Source: Streptomyces sp. BA2 (GTDB lineage Bacteria > Actinomycetota > Actinomycetes > Streptomycetales > Streptomycetaceae). Taken from it: 64,000 bases of DNA. The notes beneath the pieces are model-generated. The model was not told the origin of the DNA and did no database searches. It was given only the letters and a program-made list of their open reading frames with translations. Positions 55,404 to 64,000 of this stretch are shown here, one piece after another. The translations under genes were made by a program, and so were the position numbers. The stretch lies in NCBI RefSeq assembly GCF_009769735.1, contig NZ_WSRO01000002.1:1984001-2048000 (forward strand). Direction: 5' to 3'. Position 1 is the stretch's first letter, and each line of letters opens with the position of its first letter.

Positions 55404-56636
55404 GTGAGCAGCGACCCGTGGGGCCGCGTCGACGAGACGGGGACCGTGTACGTGCGCAAGGCCGACGGCAGCGAGCGCGAGGTCGGTTCGTGGAAAGCAG
55501 GGTCTCCTGACGAGGCCCTGGCTTACTTCGAGCGCAAGTACGACGGTCTGGTCGTCGAGATCGGACTTCTCGAGCGCCGGGTGAAAACGACCGACCTGTC
55601 GGCCAAGGACGCCATGACCGCCATCGACCACCTGCGCCAGCAGGTGGACGAGGCACACGCGGTCGGCGATCTGGACGCCCTGAGCACGCGCCTGGACAAG
55701 CTCGTCGAGACCGTCGACGCGCGCCGTGAAGAGCGCAAGGTCCAAAAGGCCAAGCAGTCGGACGAGGCGAGGCACGCCAAGGAGGCGCTGGTCGTCGAGG
55801 CCGAGGAGCTCGCCCAGAGCGAGCAGTGGCGGGCGGCGGGCGAGCGGCTTCGCGCCCTGGTGGACACCTGGAAGGGACTGCCGCGCCTGGACCGCAAGTC
55901 GGACGACGAGCTGTGGCACCGCTTCTCGCACGCCCGCTCGGCGTTCTCCAAGCGGCGCAAGGCCCACTTCGCCTCGCTGGACGCCCAGCGCGAAGAGGCC
56001 CGCAAGACCAAGGAGAAGCTGGTCGGCGAGGCCGAGGCACTCTCCGGGTCGACCGACTGGGGTCCGACGGCCGCGCGTTACCGCGACCTGATGACGGAGT
56101 GGAAGGCCGCGGGCCGCGCCCAGCGCGAGCACGAGGACGACCTGTGGAACCGCTTCCGCGGCGCCCAGGACGTGTTCTTCGCGGCGCGCAGCGCGGTCTT
56201 CGCGGAGCGGGACGCCGAGCAGACGGAGAACCTGAAGCTGAAGGAGGAGCTGGCCGAGGAGGCCGAGAAGCTCGTCCCCGTGAAGGACCTCAAGTCGGCG
56301 CGCGCGGCCTTCCGTACGCTCAACGAGCGCTGGGAGGCCATCGGCCACGTCCCGCGCGACGCGCGGCCGAAGGTCGAGGGGCGGATGCACGCGGTGGAGC
56401 GTGCCCTCCAGGAGACCGAGGAGGCCGAGTGGCGCCGGACGAACCCTGAGGCACGCGCGCGTGCCGAGGGTCTGACCGGTCAGCTGCAGGCCGCCGTCGA
56501 CAAGCTGGTCGACCAGATCGAGAAGGCGCGCGCCGCGGGCAACAACGCCAAGGCCGACAAGCTCCAGAAGGAGCTCGATGGCCGTCAGGCGCTCCTCGAC
56601 CAGGCCCTGAAGGGGCTGCACGAGTTCGGCGGCTGA
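55404..56636 (+). CDS. DUF349-repeat coiled-coil protein
   Basis: A 410-residue, almost entirely helical protein. After an N-terminal beta-like segment (DETGTVYVRKADGSEREVG) and a coiled coil (about 45-120), three tandem DUF349 repeats of about 75 residues follow, each with the W-K-x-A/L-P...DDxLW.RF pattern (DELWHRFSHAR, DDLWNRFRGAQ, LNERWEAIGHV). The function is unknown; DUF349 proteins are widespread in actinobacteria and their neighbourhood with relA is conserved. GTG 55404 has GGAGGAGG upstream. Ends at the large palindromic terminator. Confidence 0.88.
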   Translation: MSSDPWGRVDETGTVYVRKADGSEREVGSWKAGSPDEALAYFERKYDGLVVEIGLLERRVKTTDLSAKDAMTAIDHLRQQVDEAHAVGDLDALSTRLDKLVETVDARREERKVQKAKQSDEARHAKEALVVEAEELAQSEQWRAAGERLRALVDTWKGLPRLDRKSDDELWHRFSHARSAFSKRRKAHFASLDAQREEARKTKEKLVGEAEALSGSTDWGPTAARYRDLMTEWKAAGRAQREHEDDLWNRFRGAQDVFFAARSAVFAERDAEQTENLKLKEELAEEAEKLVPVKDLKSARAAFRTLNERWEAIGHVPRDARPKVEGRMHAVERALQETEEAEWRRTNPEARARAEGLTGQLQAAVDKLVDQIEKARAAGNNAKADKLQKELDGRQALLDQALKGLHEFGG

Positions 56637-56645
56637 GTTTTCGCT

Positions 56646-56698
56646 CACTACGTAGAGGGGCTCCCGTACATCGCGTACGGGAGCCCCTCTACGTAGTG
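56646..56698. terminator. 24-bp perfect palindromic bidirectional terminator
   Basis: 56646-56669 pairs without mismatch with 56675-56698 around a 5-nt loop (ATCGC). It starts 10 nt after the DUF349 stop and 8 nt from the relA stop, so both convergent transcripts end in it. No T-run on either side. Confidence 0.95.
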
Positions 56699-56705
56699 GA
56701 CCGGT

Positions 56706-59279
56706 TCACGGCCTGCGCGCCGACGTCACCCTGTAGACGTCGTACACACCCTCGACTCCCCTGACCGCCTTGAGCACATGGCCCAGGTGCTTGGGGTCGC
56801 CCATCTCGAAGGTGAAGCGCGAGGTGGCGACCCGGTCGCGGGAGGTCTGGACGGCCGCGGACAGGATGTTCACGTGCTGGTCCGACAGGATGCGCGTGAC
56901 GTCCGACAGCAGGCGCGAGCGGTCGAGGGCCTCGACCTGGATGGCGACCAGGAAGACCGAGGACTGGGTGGGCGCCCACTCGACCTCGAGGATGCGCTCG
57001 GGCTCGCGGGAGAGCGAGTCGACGTTCACGCAGTCGCTGCGGTGAACCGATACGCCGCTGCCGCGCGTGACGAAGCCGATGATCGGGTCCCCCGGCACGG
57101 GCGTACAGCAGCGGGCCAGCTTGACCCACACGTCCTCGACGCCCTTGACGACGACACCGGGGTCGGCGTTGGCGCGGCGCTTGCTGCGGCCGCGCGAGGG
57201 CGGTGCGCTCTCGGCGATGTCCTCGTTGGCGGCCTCTTCGCCGCCGAGCGCCTGGACGAGCTTCTGTACGACGGACTGCGCGGTGACGTGGCCTTCGCCG
57301 ATCGCCGCGTACAGGGAAGAGATGTCGGGGTAGCGCATCTCGTGCGCGAGCGTGACGAGCGAATCGCCCGTCAGGATCCGCTGGATCGGCAGGTTCTGCT
57401 TGCGCATGGCGCGCGCGATGGCGTCCTTGCCCTGCTCGATGGCCTCGTCGCGGCGCTCCTTGGAGAACCACGCGCGGATCTTGTTGCGCGCCCGCGGTGA
57501 CTTGACGAAGCCGAGCCAGTCGCGGGAGGGGCCCGCGCCTGCCGCCTTGGAGGTGAAGACCTCCACCAAGTCGCCGTTGTCCAGGGTCGATTCGAGCGGA
57601 ACGAGCCGTCCGTTGACCCGGGCCCCTATGGTGCGGTGGCCGACCTCGGTGTGGACCGCGTACGAGAAGTCGACGGGGGTGGCGCCCGCAGGGAGCGCTA
57701 TGACGTCGCCCTTCGGTGTGAAGACGAAGACTTCGTTGCGCGACAGGTCGAAGCGCAGCGACTCGAGGAACTCGCTGGGGTCCTCGGTCTCCTTCTGCCA
57801 GTCCAGGAGCTGGCGCAGCCACGCCATGTCGTTGAGGTGGTCGTCCTTGCCACCGGTCTTCTTCGGTACGTCCGTACGCACCTTGGAGGCGCCGGCGGAC
57901 GGCTCCTGCTTGTACTTCCAGTGGGCGGCGATGCCGTACTCGGCGCGGCGGTGCATGTCGAACGTACGGATCTGGAGCTCGACGGGCTTGCCGCTGGGGC
58001 CGATCACCGTCGTGTGCAGCGACTGGTACATGTTGAACTTCGGCATCGCGATGTAGTCCTTGAACCGGCCGGGGACCGGATTCCATCGCGCGTGGACCGT
58101 GCCGAGGGCGGCATAGCAGTCGCGGACCGTGTCGACGAGGACGCGGATGCCCACCAGGTCGTAGATCTCCGCGAAGTCACGGCCGCGGACGATCATCTTC
58201 TGGTAGACGCTGTAGTAGTGCTTCGGGCGTCCGGTGACGGTGGCCTTGATGCGGGCGGCGCGCAGGTCGGCCTGGACCTCGTCGGTCACTATGGCGAGGT
58301 ACTCGTCGCGCTTGGGGGCGCGCTCGGCGACCAGGCGCACGATCTCGTCGTACATCTTGGGGTAGAGGATCGCGAAGGCGAGGTCCTCCAGCTCCCACTT
58401 GATGGTGTTCATGCCCAGGCGGTGGGCCAGCGGAGCGTAGATCTCCAGCGTCTCGCGGGCCTTCTTCTCCTGCTTCTCGCGCTTGAGGTAGCGCATCGTG
58501 CGCATGTTGTGCAGGCGGTCGGCGAGCTTGATGACCAGGACGCGGGGGTCCTTGGCCATGGCGACGACCATCTTGCGCACGGTCTCGGCCTGCGCGGCCT
58601 CGCCGAACTTGACCTTGTCCAGCTTGGTGACGCCGTCGACGAGGAGGGCGACCTGGTCGCCGAAGTCGCGCTTGAGGGTGTCGAGGCCGTACTCGGTGTC
58701 CTCGACGGTGTCGTGAAGCAGGCCCGCCATCAGCGTGGCCGGGTCCATGCCGAGCTCGGCGAGGATCGTCGTCACGGCGAGGGGGTGCGTGATGTACGGG
58801 TCGCCGCTCTTGCGCTTCTGGCCGCGGTGCCAGCGCTCGGCGACCTGGTAGGCCTTCTCGATCTGGCGCAGCGTCGCCGTCTCGATCTTGGGGTCGTTGC
58901 TGCGCACTATCCGCAGCAGCGGCTCCAGGACCGGGTTGTACGGGTTCGAGCGCTGGACGCCCAGGCGGGCCAGGCGGGCGCGTACGCGGTTGGAGGAGCC
59001 GGAGCGCTCGTTCTTGGCCGCGGTGGGCCGTGGCGTGGGCGTCGTACTGCCGGCGCGGGCCTCGGTGGGGGGCTTGGGGCGCGCTTCGGCGGCCGGCTTG
59101 TCCCGCTGGGCGCTGTCGCCCGTCGTGCGCGGTGCGGAGGTGCCGCCGGGGGCGCTGGGGGGCGCGCTGTCCTGCTGCCTCGCGGGCGTCGCGTTCTTCG
59201 CGGGCGTGGCGGCGTGTGCCGCGGCGCGCTTGGCCTCTGCGGCCTTGGCGGCGGTGAGTGCCTTGGAATCGTCTGGCAA
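56706..59279 (-). CDS. relA: Bifunctional (p)ppGpp synthetase/hydrolase RelA/SpoT (Rsh)
   Basis: An 857-residue stringent-response enzyme making and degrading (p)ppGpp. Residues 1-95 are a disordered Ala/Pro/Thr tail. Then the HD hydrolase domain with an intact HDTVED (189-194), the synthetase domain with [23 protein letters not shown] (the RxKD form seen in bifunctional enzymes) and [14 protein letters not shown] ([20 protein letters not shown]), a conserved Cys/His region ([11 protein letters not shown]) and a C-terminal ACT domain. I chose TTG 59279 because AGGGAG lies 6 nt upstream and the family begins MPD; an ATG at 59333 would add 18 residues. Follows apt. Confidence 0.95.
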   Translation of the reverse strand: MPDDSKALTAAKAAEAKRAAAHAATPAKNATPARQQDSAPPSAPGGTSAPRTTGDSAQRDKPAAEARPKPPTEARAGSTTPTPRPTAAKNERSGSSNRVRARLARLGVQRSNPYNPVLEPLLRIVRSNDPKIETATLRQIEKAYQVAERWHRGQKRKSGDPYITHPLAVTTILAELGMDPATLMAGLLHDTVEDTEYGLDTLKRDFGDQVALLVDGVTKLDKVKFGEAAQAETVRKMVVAMAKDPRVLVIKLADRLHNMRTMRYLKREKQEKKARETLEIYAPLAHRLGMNTIKWELEDLAFAILYPKMYDEIVRLVAERAPKRDEYLAIVTDEVQADLRAARIKATVTGRPKHYYSVYQKMIVRGRDFAEIYDLVGIRVLVDTVRDCYAALGTVHARWNPVPGRFKDYIAMPKFNMYQSLHTTVIGPSGKPVELQIRTFDMHRRAEYGIAAHWKYKQEPSAGASKVRTDVPKKTGGKDDHLNDMAWLRQLLDWQKETEDPSEFLESLRFDLSRNEVFVFTPKGDVIALPAGATPVDFSYAVHTEVGHRTIGARVNGRLVPLESTLDNGDLVEVFTSKAAGAGPSRDWLGFVKSPRARNKIRAWFSKERRDEAIEQGKDAIARAMRKQNLPIQRILTGDSLVTLAHEMRYPDISSLYAAIGEGHVTAQSVVQKLVQALGGEEAANEDIAESAPPSRGRSKRRANADPGVVVKGVEDVWVKLARCCTPVPGDPIIGFVTRGSGVSVHRSDCVNVDSLSREPERILEVEWAPTQSSVFLVAIQVEALDRSRLLSDVTRILSDQHVNILSAAVQTSRDRVATSRFTFEMGDPKHLGHVLKAVRGVEGVYDVYRVTSARRP

Positions 59280-59396
59280 GAGGCGCTCCCTGTGCGCGAT
59301 CCGGGTCCCCCGGTCAGGCCCCGAAGAGCCCATGGTATCGATCCTCGACCTTCGACTCTCCCTCAGCTCGTGAGACGCCCTTCTACGAGAGGAACG

Positions 59397-59435
59397 CCTG
59401 AGGCGGGCGCCGGATTCCTCCGGGCCCGCCTCAGG
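59397..59435 (-). terminator. Hairpin between apt and relA
   Basis: CCTGAGGCGGGC (59397-59408) pairs with GCCCGCCTCAGG (59424-59435); a CCGG/CCGG stem lies inside the 15-nt loop. It is 26 nt past the apt stop and 117 nt before the relA start, so relA probably has its own promoter. Confidence 0.75.
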
Positions 59436-59461
59436 GTGTGCGTGGTGGCTGCTCAGACGCC

Positions 59462-60010
59462 TCAGACGGTGAGGAGGGCCTCCAGCGGGGCGCCCTCAAG
59501 GGCCGTCTCCAGCTTGGCGCGGCCCCCGAGGAAGCCGAGCTCCATCAGGACGGCCACACCGGCGACCTGCGCGCCCGCACGGCGGATGAGCCGCAGGGAC
59601 GCCTCGGCGGTGCCGCCGGTCGCCAGGACGTCGTCGATGACCATGACGCGGTCGTCGGCGGCGAGGTCCTCGGCGTGCACCTCGATCTCGGCGCTGCCGT
59701 ACTCCAGGTCGTACGACTGGCTGAGCGTCGCTCCGGGGAGCTTGCCCGCCTTCCGTACGGGGATGAAGCCGAGCCCCGCGCGCAGCGCGACCGGGGCGCC
59801 CAGGATGAAGCCGCGGGCCTCCAGGCCGACGATCTTCGTGGCGCCGTGCCGCACGGCGAGGTCCGCGAGGGCCTCGGTCAGTGCGGCGAAGGCCTCCGGG
59901 TCCGCGAGGAGCGGCGTGATGTCCTTGAACATCACCCCCGGCTCGGGGTAGTCGGCGACGTCCCGGATGCGGCTGAGCAGCAGCTCCGACGGTACGGCGA
60001 GCTCGGTCAT
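59462..60010 (-). CDS. apt: Adenine phosphoribosyltransferase
   Basis: A 182-residue salvage enzyme forming AMP from adenine and PRPP. Motifs: [30 protein letters not shown], and the PRPP loop [20 protein letters not shown] 60010 overlaps the secF stop by 4 nt, so it is coupled to the secretion operon; secDF-apt-relA is a conserved order. Confidence 0.97.
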   Translation of the reverse strand: MTELAVPSELLLSRIRDVADYPEPGVMFKDITPLLADPEAFAALTEALADLAVRHGATKIVGLEARGFILGAPVALRAGLGFIPVRKAGKLPGATLSQSYDLEYGSAEIEVHAEDLAADDRVMVIDDVLATGGTAEASLRLIRRAGAQVAGVAVLMELGFLGGRAKLETALEGAPLEALLTV

Positions 60011-61143
60011 CGGCGCTTCCCCGAGGGACGGCCGCGGCCGCGGTTCCGCGAGGCCGGCTGTGTGCGCGGGCCGACGACGCCCGCGGGGGCGGCGTCCTCC
60101 GGCACGTCGTCGTCCTGGCGCTCGTCGTCCTCGTCCTCTGCGGCTGCCGCGCTCTCCACGGACTCGCCCTTGGCCGCCGCGGCGGCACGCTTGGCGAGGA
60201 CGCGCTTCTTGAGCGCCTTCATCTGCGGCTCGGTCTCCTTGAGGTCGGCGACGAGCGGCGTGGCGATGAAGATCGAGGAGTACGCACCGGCCGCGAGGCC
60301 GACGAACAGCGACAGCGAGATGTCGTTGAGCATGCCCGCGCCGAGGAAGCCGCCGCCGATGAAGAGCAGTCCGGCGACCGGCAGGAGCGCGACGACCGTG
60401 GTGTTGATCGAACGCACCAGGGTGCTGTTGATGCTTCGGTTGGCGACCTCGCTGTAGGTCCACCTCGTCTGCTTGGTGAGGTCCTTCGACTGCTCCTTCA
60501 AGCTGTCGAAGACCACGACCGTGTCGTAGAGCGAGTAACCGAGGATCGTCAGCAGGCCGATGATCGTGCCCTGGGTGACCTCGAAGCCCACCAGTGCGTA
60601 CACACCGACGGTGATCGTGATGTCGTGGATCAGGGCGATCAGCGCGGCCAGGGCCATGCGCCACTCGAAGGCGATCGCCAGATAGATCACCACGAGGACC
60701 ATGAAGATGATCAGGCCCGTCCAGGCCTTCTGGCTGATCTGCTCACCCCAACTGGGGCCCACGAGGTCGGCGTTGATGGCCTGGGACTTGAGGTCCATGT
60801 CCTTCGCCAGGTCCGCCTTGATCTGGTCGGACTTGGCGGTGTCCACACCGGCGACCTGGATGCGCAGACCGCCCGAGCCGAGCTCCTGGACGACCGCGTC
60901 GTGACCGGAGGCCTCTTCCGCGTACTTCTCGGCCTGCGCGACCGAGACGCTGGTCTTCGGGGTGGTGAAGACCGCGCCGCCCTCGAACTCGATGCCCATG
61001 TTCAGGCCGCGCACCGCGAGGCCGACGATGGCCGTGATGGTGATCAGGATCGAGAGGCCGTACCAGAGCTTGCGCTTGCCGACGAAGTCGTAGCCGACCT
61101 CACCGCGGTAGAGCCTGGCGCCGAGATTGCCGAGCTTCGACAT
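60007..61143 (-). CDS. secF: Protein translocase subunit SecF
   Basis: A 378-residue membrane protein that, with SecD, uses the proton gradient to complete protein export. Six TM helices; the first periplasmic loop begins FEGGAVFTTPK (GIEFEGG motif), and the D4/D5 motifs VGYALVGFEV-like and LGYSLYDTVVVFDSLKE are present. A C-terminal cytosolic tail of about 75 residues is acidic then Arg/Gly-rich ([14 protein letters not shown]). It starts 1 nt after the secD stop. Confidence 0.96.
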   Translation of the reverse strand: MSKLGNLGARLYRGEVGYDFVGKRKLWYGLSILITITAIVGLAVRGLNMGIEFEGGAVFTTPKTSVSVAQAEKYAEEASGHDAVVQELGSGGLRIQVAGVDTAKSDQIKADLAKDMDLKSQAINADLVGPSWGEQISQKAWTGLIIFMVLVVIYLAIAFEWRMALAALIALIHDITITVGVYALVGFEVTQGTIIGLLTILGYSLYDTVVVFDSLKEQSKDLTKQTRWTYSEVANRSINSTLVRSINTTVVALLPVAGLLFIGGGFLGAGMLNDISLSLFVGLAAGAYSSIFIATPLVADLKETEPQMKALKKRVLAKRAAAAAKGESVESAAAAEDEDDERQDDDVPEDAAPAGVVGPRTQPASRNRGRGRPSGKRR

Positions 61144-61144
61144 C

Positions 61145-62938
61145 TCACGCCTCCTTCGGGTCGACAGGGCCAACGGAAGAACCAGTGGCGCGGCGGGTGC
61201 GGCGCAGCGGCGGCTTGGCACCGAGGCGCTTCGGGTCGAGGCCGGACCACTTGTGGCCGTTCGCGAAGAACTTCTTGCGTGCCATGAGGGTCATCAGCGG
61301 CTTGGTGAAGAAGAACACCACCACGACGTCGAGCAGCGTGGTCAGGCCGAGCGTGAACGCGAAGCCCTGGACCTTGCCGACCGTGACGATGAAGAGCACC
61401 GCGGCCGCGAGGAACGACACGAAGTCGGAGACCAGGATGGTGCGCCGGGCGCGCGGCCAGGCACGCTCCACGGCTGGCCGCAGCGTGCGTCCCTCTCTGA
61501 CCTCGTCCCTGACGCGTTCGAAGAACACGATGAACGAGTCGGCGGTGATACCGATCGCAACGATCGCACCACACACCGCGGGCAGGTTCAGGGTGAAGGA
61601 GATGGCCGGGCCGAGCAGCGTCATCAGGGTGTACGTCAGGGCCGCCGAGACCAGGAGGCTCGCGATGGCGATCAGCGAGAGGCCGCGGTAGTAGACGACC
61701 AGGTAAATGATGACGAGCGCGAGGCCGATGGCACCGGCGATCAGACCGGCGCGCAGCTGCTCGCCGCCGAGCGCCGGGCTGACGGTGGTGACGCTCTGCT
61801 CGTGGAAGGTCAGTGGCAGCGCGCCGTACGACAGGATGTTCGCGAGGTCCTGGGCGGACTCCTGGGTGAAGCTGCCGGAGATCTCGGCGTTCGAGTTCAG
61901 CGTCGTGTTCACGCTGGGGGCCGAGGCCACCTCGCCGTCGAGGACGATGGCGAACTGGTTCATCGGGGGCTGCTGCTGCGAGAGCTTGCTCGTGGTCTTC
62001 GAGAACTTCTTCGAGCCGCCGCCCGTGAACTCCATGTTGACGACCCAGGCACCGCTCTGCTGGTTGATCGTCGCCTTTGCGTCGTCGACGTCCTTGCCGT
62101 TCAGCTCGGCGGGGCCGAGGACGTACTTCTCCCACTGGCCGGCGTTGTTCTTGCCACAGGCGATGGTCTGCTCGGTCGGCTTGACGCCGTCGCCGACCTT
62201 GCCGCGCTGCGCCTTGTCGGTGCAGTCGAGCTCGGTGAACTTCTTCTGCAGTGCCGCGGTGGCCGGGTCGGCGGTCGGGGTGGGGGTCGGCGCGCCCTTG
62301 TCCTTGTCGCTGCCCTTGTCCGAGGCCTTCGGCGTCGGGGTCGCGTCGGCCTTCAGGCCGTCGGTGACGGCACGGCCCTGCGAGGACGGGGAGGCGGTCG
62401 GGGTCGATGACGCCTTGTCGTCGCCCTTGTCGTCGCCCTTGTCGGTCGCCTTGTCCGGGTCCGCGGTGTCCTTGCCCTTGTCCTTGTCCTTGCCGGACGA
62501 GCTGGCGGACGGGTCGGGGGTGGGCTCGCCGCTGGCCACCGTCAGGACGGGACGGAAGTAGAGCTGAGCGGTCGTACCGACCTGCTCGCGCGCCTGCTTC
62601 TCGTTCGTGCCCTTGGGGATGTTGACGATGATGTTGTCTTCGCCCTGGGTCTGCACCTCGGCCTCGGACACACCCAGACCATTGACGCGGTTGTTGATGA
62701 TGCTGACCGCGGTGTTCATGTTGGTCGGGTTGATCGCGCTCTTCTTCTGGCCCGGCTCGTCCTTCGCCTGGAGCGTGATGCTCGTGCCGCCGGCGAGGTC
62801 GATGCCGAGGCGGGGCGTGGTGTTCCCGGAGAGGAACATTCCGCCGGTGAGCGCCACGAGGGCGATCAGGATGAAGACCAAAGAGCGTCCCGGCTTGCCC
62901 GGGGCGCTCTGCCTTCGGCCCTTCTTAGGTGCTGCCAC
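61145..62938 (-). CDS. secD: Protein translocase subunit SecD with low-complexity insertion
   Basis: A 597-residue six-TM partner of SecF. TM1 is at about 19-38, followed by RLGIDLAGGTSITLQ. The P1 head domain is interrupted at about 137-225 by a Lys/Asp/Ser/Thr/Pro-rich low-complexity insert. P1 resumes with ATINQQSGAWVVNMEFTGGG (split), and the C-terminal half has ALPLTFHEQSV, GITADSFIVFFERVRDEVREG (two motifs) and the final TM pair. GTG 62938 begins AAPKKGRRQS. Between yajC and secF. Confidence 0.96.
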   Translation of the reverse strand: MAAPKKGRRQSAPGKPGRSLVFILIALVALTGGMFLSGNTTPRLGIDLAGGTSITLQAKDEPGQKKSAINPTNMNTAVSIINNRVNGLGVSEAEVQTQGEDNIIVNIPKGTNEKQAREQVGTTAQLYFRPVLTVASGEPTPDPSASSSGKDKDKGKDTADPDKATDKGDDKGDDKASSTPTASPSSQGRAVTDGLKADATPTPKASDKGSDKDKGAPTPTPTADPATAALQKKFTELDCTDKAQRGKVGDGVKPTEQTIACGKNNAGQWEKYVLGPAELNGKDVDDAKATINQQSGAWVVNMEFTGGGSKKFSKTTSKLSQQQPPMNQFAIVLDGEVASAPSVNTTLNSNAEISGSFTQESAQDLANILSYGALPLTFHEQSVTTVSPALGGEQLRAGLIAGAIGLALVIIYLVVYYRGLSLIAIASLLVSAALTYTLMTLLGPAISFTLNLPAVCGAIVAIGITADSFIVFFERVRDEVREGRTLRPAVERAWPRARRTILVSDFVSFLAAAVLFIVTVGKVQGFAFTLGLTTLLDVVVVFFFTKPLMTLMARKKFFANGHKWSGLDPKRLGAKPPLRRTRRATGSSVGPVDPKEA

Positions 62939-63108
62939 CTTCTCGTTCTCCCTGTCCAACCGCCCCGGCGTCCGGTGCACTGCCGCTCACTGAGCGGGGA
63001 GTTCCCAGGTCGGGCGGCCATGAAATGGTGTCGAGACCCGTCACGAAACCCACGCACTGCGGGGACCGTGGCAGCGCGAGCGGCGCGCCCCACGGGCCCC
63101 GGTGGTGG

Positions 63109-63579
63109 CTACTTCGCGTCGGACTCGCCGTCGGTCTTCTTCGGCTCGGCGTCGTCGGCCTTGGGGGCGCTGTCCGCGTCCTTCTTGCCGAGGTCGATGG
63201 GCGAGTCGTCGGAAGCGTCGGCGGCGGGCTCGTCGGTCTCGGTGAGGGAGGAGGCGTCGTCCGGGACGACGGGGCTGTCCGACTTCAGGTCGGCACTCTG
63301 GCCGTGGACGATGCGGTTGTACTCGTCGTCCTCAAGGACGGCGCCCACGGAGTTCTTCGCGTAGAACGCGTGCACACCAGGAGCCACCTCAAGGAGGACG
63401 GCGTCGTCGTGAACCTCCTTGACGGTGGCGTACATGCCCCCGATCGTGCGGATGCCGGTGCCGGGCTGCATCTCATTGCGCATCTGCGCGGCCGCCTGCT
63501 GCTTCTTCTTGGCGGAGCGCGTCATCAGGAACATGGCCCCGATGAGCACGATGAAGGGGAGGAGGGTCACGATATTCAC
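63109..63579 (-). CDS. yajC: Preprotein translocase accessory subunit YajC
   Basis: A 156-residue single-pass membrane protein of the SecDF-YajC complex. TM helix at about 3-19 (VTLLPFIVLIGAMFLM), then KKKQQAAAQMRNEMQPGTGIRTIGGMYATV, the conserved YajC core (two adjoining motifs). The C-terminal 55 residues are an acidic Asp/Ser tail, longer than in E. coli (110 residues). GTG 63579 is chosen because AAGGA lies upstream of it, whereas ATG 63600 has no SD and would push the TM helix inward. Confidence 0.94.
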   Translation of the reverse strand: MNIVTLLPFIVLIGAMFLMTRSAKKKQQAAAQMRNEMQPGTGIRTIGGMYATVKEVHDDAVLLEVAPGVHAFYAKNSVGAVLEDDEYNRIVHGQSADLKSDSPVVPDDASSLTETDEPAADASDDSPIDLGKKDADSAPKADDAEPKKTDGESDAK

Positions 63580-63743
63580 GGGACGGAGTTTCCTTCGCAT
63601 GACCGCGCAGATAAGCGGCCTGATGGACGGGGGTGGGCACGCCGCCCACAAGGGCGGCATCGGCGGAGTCTAAGCGAGTCCGCACCTAACGAACAACGCT
63701 CAGCATGGCACCGCAGTTCCTGACCGTGCGAGTACGCGCGCCG

Positions 63744-64000
63744 TCACGCCCCGAACAGGTCCCCTTGTCCGATTCCGCCCGCCTGCCGCGGCGGAACAAG
63801 GCCGAGATGCGCCCATGCGGCAGGCGTCCCGACCCGGCCTCGGGGGGTCCGCGCGAGCAGTCCCTCCCGTACCAGGAAGGGCTCGGCGACCTCCTCGACC
63901 GTCTCGCGCTCCTCCCCCACAGCGACGGCGAGCGTCGAGAGGCCGACGGGTCCGCCGCCGAAGAGCTTGAGCAGGGCTTCGAGGACCGCGCGGTCGAGGC
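63744..64000 (-). CDS. ruvB: Holliday junction helicase RuvB, 3' part only
   Basis: The last 85 codons of ruvB, running off the right edge. The readable C-terminal winged-helix domain includes [36 protein letters not shown] and [18 protein letters not shown], typical of the RuvB DNA-binding end. The order ruvB-yajC-secD-secF-apt-relA is the usual actinobacterial one. Confidence 0.93.
   Translation of the reverse strand, partial: LDRAVLEALLKLFGGGPVGLSTLAVAVGEERETVEEVAEPFLVREGLLARTPRGRVGTPAAWAHLGLVPPRQAGGIGQGDLFGA

Noticed and set aside
62270..62520. Repeat array within secD
   Set aside because: The GTCCTTGTC-type repetition encodes the Asp/Lys low-complexity insert and keeps frame throughout, so it is coding and not a separate element.

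Overview
The window is a piece of a high-GC (roughly 70% or more), linear-type actinomycete chromosome, almost certainly Streptomyces. Evidence: the developmental regulator BldD, the actinobacterial small IHF, a PriA without helicase motifs, extreme third-position GC, many GTG/TTG starts, and two families of intergenic hairpin repeats of a kind I know from Streptomyces genomes. Gene order closely follows the conserved core region around metK-pyr-bldD-aro-alaS-rpsD-hisS-relA-secDF-ruvB of Streptomyces. No rRNA, tRNA, CRISPR array, insertion sequence or prophage was seen. This is mostly a housekeeping core with a few accessory-looking insertions.

Layout. 1-8855: an accessory-like stretch with a truncated SGNH esterase, a divergent HxlR regulator/NmrA reductase pair, guaB1 (GMP reductase type), an overlapping barstar/exported RNase Sa-like pair, a SorC regulator next to rpe, and an MMPL exporter. 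8829-14449: fmt-rsmB (translation initiation and rRNA methylation), a small putative DNA-binding protein, priA. 14601-21019 and on to 29048: metK, coaBC, rpoZ, gmk, sIHF, then the pyrimidine operon pyrR-pyrB-pyrC-(PH-like membrane protein)-carA-carB-pyrD-pyrF, transcribed right to left with several 4-8 nt overlaps and a recognisable PyrR-binding hairpin next to the pyrR ribosome binding site. 29182-29825: bldD with a perfect BldD operator in its own promoter and a strong terminator.

29955-39578: nusB, efp, a degenerate M24 'aminopeptidase P', a proline-rich P-loop protein, aroB-aroK-aroC (shikimate pathway, overlapping genes), a small membrane protein, aroE, mltG, ruvX. 39578-43078: alaS and two small envelope-type proteins. 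43239-48484: an orphan NB-ARC/TPR (STAND) protein, rpsD, rarA and a VKOR-family protein. 48622-52173: a four-gene cassette of ABC ATPase, ABC-2 permease, histidine kinase and response regulator in which every junction is a 4-nt start/stop overlap. 52321-59279: hisS with a glyoxalase-II-like hydrolase, an exported cyclophilin, a DUF349 protein, and relA behind a 24-bp perfect palindromic terminator. 59462-64000: apt, secF, secD, yajC and the 3' end of ruvB.

Functionally the window concentrates nucleotide metabolism and nucleotide signalling (guaB1, gmk, pyr operon, apt, rpoZ, RelA for (p)ppGpp, BldD as c-di-GMP receptor), aromatic amino acid synthesis, translation (fmt, efp, alaS, hisS, rpsD), and protein export (secDF-yajC). 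I found no clearly unprecedented system. The most rewarding leads are the exported RNase/barstar couple, the metal-ligand-substituted M24 protein beside efp, the STAND protein lacking an output domain, the hairpin-containing leader of the 11581 gene, and the PyrR and BldD regulatory sites, which can be read directly from the DNA.
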